Shown here: positions 62,166-64,000 of the stretch, in pieces
How positions within the stretch are numbered: the stretch's first letter is position 1
Layout: every line of letters begins with the position of its first letter
NCBI GenBank assembly: GCA_034112445.1
Contig: JAWUVI010000024.1
Coordinates: 6,057 to 70,056 of the forward strand
Reading direction: 5' to 3'
DNA from: Pelagadaptatus sp034112445
Lineage (GTDB): Bacteria; Pseudomonadota; Gammaproteobacteria; Pseudomonadales; Cellvibrionaceae
Length of the DNA: 64,000 nt
The notes under the pieces: model-generated
The model's input: the letters and a program-made list of their open reading frames with translations, nothing else
Databases searched by the model: none
What the model was told of the DNA's origin: nothing
Position numbers and translations under genes: made by a program

Positions 62166-64000
62166 ATGAGCTTCATCCGCAATCTTCTGCACACACATTT
62201 GCTGCTGGCGGCTACTGTGGCATGCACGTTTCCTGCATCTAAAGTAGTCATAGCGGAAGACGCAGTTGCAGCTGGCACTGGGGTAGTTGAAGGTCGAACA
62301 GTTGAAGGTGGAACAGTTGACCAAAGTTGGCCACAGTATCGAGGTGACATTGGCGGTAAAGGTTTTTCTCCTCTTCAGCAAATCAATACTGAGAGTGTTT
62401 CAGACTTGAAGCTGGCTTGGGAGTACAAAACCGGAGATCTTGAGAAATACGGTGAGCTACTGAAAACAAAATCAGCTTTGCAGGTGACTCCTATAGTCTT
62501 GCCTCAGGATGCAGGTGGCTCCATGTTGATCTGCACACCCTTCAGTGAAGTGATTGCACTTGATCCGGAAACTGGCGAACAGCGCTGGCGCTTCAACCCT
62601 GACGTTGATGTTATGGGAAACTATCGCGCGGCAAAATGCCGTGGCGTAAGTTGGTGGCGTGATGACACTATGGCTGAGGGCGAATTGTGTCGTGACAGAG
62701 TGATATCAGCTACTCATGATCGTCGTATTATCGCTTTAGATACTCGCACGGGGAAAGCCTGCCCTGACTTTGGTGATGCCGGCGAAGCTAAACTGTATAA
62801 CCCACAGCAAGGCTATAAGCTTGGTGATATTGCTACATCCTCTGCACCTCTTGTGGCGAATCAAAGGATTGTAGTGGGTTCTGCAGTGGTAGATTTTCAA
62901 AAAACCAAAGCCCCGATGGGGACTGTTGAAGGTTTTGATGTTAAGACAGGGACGAAAGTTTGGACTTATGAGTTGATTCCAGATGCCGATTCAAACGATG
63001 CAGAAGCGTTAGCCAGCTGGCCAGCTGATGCGCGTGAAGTAACGGGAGCGGCCAATGCTTGGGCGCCTATGTCGGCTGATGTCGAGCGCGACTTAGTCTT
63101 TGTTCCTACCGGAAGTCCGGCTGTCGATTTTTACGGGGTCAAACGCCCGGGTAATAATCTGAATGCAAATTCAGTTTTAGCTTTGCGAATATCGACAGGT
63201 GAATTGGTGTGGCGTTATCAATTTGTGCATCACGATCTTTGGGATTACGACACGCCGGCCCAGCCTTTATTAGTTGACCTGCCTATAGAGGGTGAAACGA
63301 TTCCTGCTTTAGTTCAGGTAACCAAACAAGGATTTGTCTTTGTTTTAAATCGTGAAACCGGAAAACCAGTATTCCCGGTGGATGAAATTCCTGTATCACA
63401 GCAGGCCTCTGAGGGTGAATGGCTGTCACCGACCCAGCCTATGCCTCGGTACCCTAAACCTATCATGCAAGGCGGCTTAACACCTGATGATGCCTGGGGT
63501 TTTACTCCATGGGATAAAGGCGCTTGCCGCGATAAACTTGCCGATATGTTCAGTGACGGTTTGTTTACGCCGTTGCAAATAGATCGTTGGACAGCCTTAA
63601 TGCCAGGCAGTTTAGGTGGGGCTAATTGGGGTGGTGCGGTTTACTGGCCAGAAAATAATACAATTTACCTGAACGTGAATACAGCTGCGTTTCGGGCACG
63701 GTTGGTTAAAACAGACGCGGCTGTAGCTAGTGGTCATGCACCGAAAAACGGTGAAACTATGCGCGTCAGTATGCAGGGCACTCCCTATACCTTAGAAAAT
63801 GAAGCGTTAACTTCGCCCTTGGGGCCACCTTGTGTGAAGCCTCCTTGGGGTAAGCTCATGGCCATAAATTTGACGACAGCAGAGCACAGCTGGGAGTCAG
63901 CGTTAGGATCTATTCATGAGATGGGGCCATTCCCAATACCGTTCCAAATTAACTGGGGGACCCCAAATTTAGGAGGGGCTTTAGTCACCCAAGGTGGCTT
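62166..64000 (+). CDS. PQQ-dependent membrane-type dehydrogenase, cut by window end
   Basis: 611 codons visible. A signal segment (about 8-30) is followed by a short linker with duplicated VEGRTVEGGTVD, then an eight-bladed quinoprotein propeller: WPQYRGDIGGKGFSPL, ALDPETGEQRWRFNPD, GTPYTLENEA and VHHDLWDYDTPAQPLLVDL (landmark HDLWDYDTPAQP, a hallmark of GDH-type enzymes). The layout is that of glucose/quinate dehydrogenases without their N-terminal five-helix domain. It oxidises a sugar or polyol in the periplasm using PQQ. It starts one base after the propeller gene and is likely co-transcribed. The C-terminus lies outside the window. Confidence 0.9.
   Translation, partial: MSFIRNLLHTHLLLAATVACTFPASKVVIAEDAVAAGTGVVEGRTVEGGTVDQSWPQYRGDIGGKGFSPLQQINTESVSDLKLAWEYKTGDLEKYGELLKTKSALQVTPIVLPQDAGGSMLICTPFSEVIALDPETGEQRWRFNPDVDVMGNYRAAKCRGVSWWRDDTMAEGELCRDRVISATHDRRIIALDTRTGKACPDFGDAGEAKLYNPQQGYKLGDIATSSAPLVANQRIVVGSAVVDFQKTKAPMGTVEGFDVKTGTKVWTYELIPDADSNDAEALASWPADAREVTGAANAWAPMSADVERDLVFVPTGSPAVDFYGVKRPGNNLNANSVLALRISTGELVWRYQFVHHDLWDYDTPAQPLLVDLPIEGETIPALVQVTKQGFVFVLNRETGKPVFPVDEIPVSQQASEGEWLSPTQPMPRYPKPIMQGGLTPDDAWGFTPWDKGACRDKLADMFSDGLFTPLQIDRWTALMPGSLGGANWGGAVYWPENNTIYLNVNTAAFRARLVKTDAAVASGHAPKNGETMRVSMQGTPYTLENEALTSPLGPPCVKPPWGKLMAINLTTAEHSWESALGSIHEMGPFPIPFQINWGTPNLGGALVTQGG

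Noticed and set aside
62100..62381. 93-aa minus-strand frame over the start of the PQQ dehydrogenase
   Set aside because: It is a shadow of the start of the quinoprotein gene, rich in Thr/Ser/Cys from the reverse of the linker.
1..64000. CRISPR array, prophage, integrase, insertion sequence
   Set aside because: No regularly spaced repeats, no transposase or integrase reading frame, and no phage structural genes were found.

Overview
This window looks like a chromosomal segment of a marine-type gammaproteobacterium. Conserved gammaproteobacterial gene runs are present in their usual order: lolB-ispE-tRNA-Gln-prs-rplY-pth, hemA-prfA-prmC, holA-lptE-leuS and purN-purM-DUF2066-hda. Marine polysaccharide-degrader traits are also present: a large TonB-dependent receptor, a GPH-type sugar symporter, GH105, and PQQ and c-type cytochrome oxidoreductases. 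A Cellvibrionales or Spongiibacteraceae-like host is my inference, not something proven by the sequence.

Layout. 1-9 kb: a cut DUF1329 protein, an orphan two-partner-secretion transporter (TpsB), a chemoreceptor, an AraC regulator, an SSB-like DUF3127 protein, a diguanylate cyclase and tRNA-Met. 9.4-12.3 kb: a membrane fatty-acid hydroxylase/sterol desaturase, then eda-kdgK, translationally coupled. 12.4-13.5 kb: ychF. 13.6-25 kb: a uronic-acid polysaccharide utilization locus on the minus strand, consisting of a TonB receptor, a membrane-anchored AraC regulator, and the operon GH105-GPH symporter-unclassified 648-aa protein-kduI-sugar isomerase-kduD. 25-32.3 kb: a peroxiredoxin-glutaredoxin fusion, then pth-rplY-prs-tRNA-Gln-ispE-lolB and a TPR lipoprotein. 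32.5-41.1 kb: hemA-prfA-prmC-EamA transporter, converging with holA-lptE-leuS. 41.4-51 kb: small zinc-ribbon and hypothetical proteins, a penicillin acylase family enzyme coupled to an exonuclease, a PQQ-type sugar dehydrogenase with cytochrome c, a response-regulator diguanylate cyclase, slyD, DUF3108 and purN-purM. 51-60 kb: DUF2066-hda, an HExxH lipoprotein coupled to sppA, DUF2069-wrbA-arsC, yihY-tlpA, and a CheY/CheC-like pair. 60.3-64 kb: a secreted beta-propeller protein with a heme motif, followed by a PQQ dehydrogenase cut by the window end.

How the genes work together. In eda-kdgK and the PUL operon I can trace every known cytoplasmic step of 4-deoxy-5-keto-uronate catabolism: import, GH105 release of the unsaturated uronate, KduI, KduD, KdgK and Eda, ending in pyruvate and glyceraldehyde-3-phosphate. 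The only step without a recognised enzyme is polymer cleavage by a lyase. The only enzyme-sized unknown in the operon is the membrane-anchored 648-aa protein at 20392-22338, which makes it the best candidate for an undescribed polysaccharide lyase. A nearly identical 21-22 bp motif lies upstream of both the TonB receptor and the GH105 operon, suggesting one regulon. The locus separates ychF from pth, which are often neighbours, so it looks like an insertion into a core region. No integrase, transposase, CRISPR array or prophage gene was seen.
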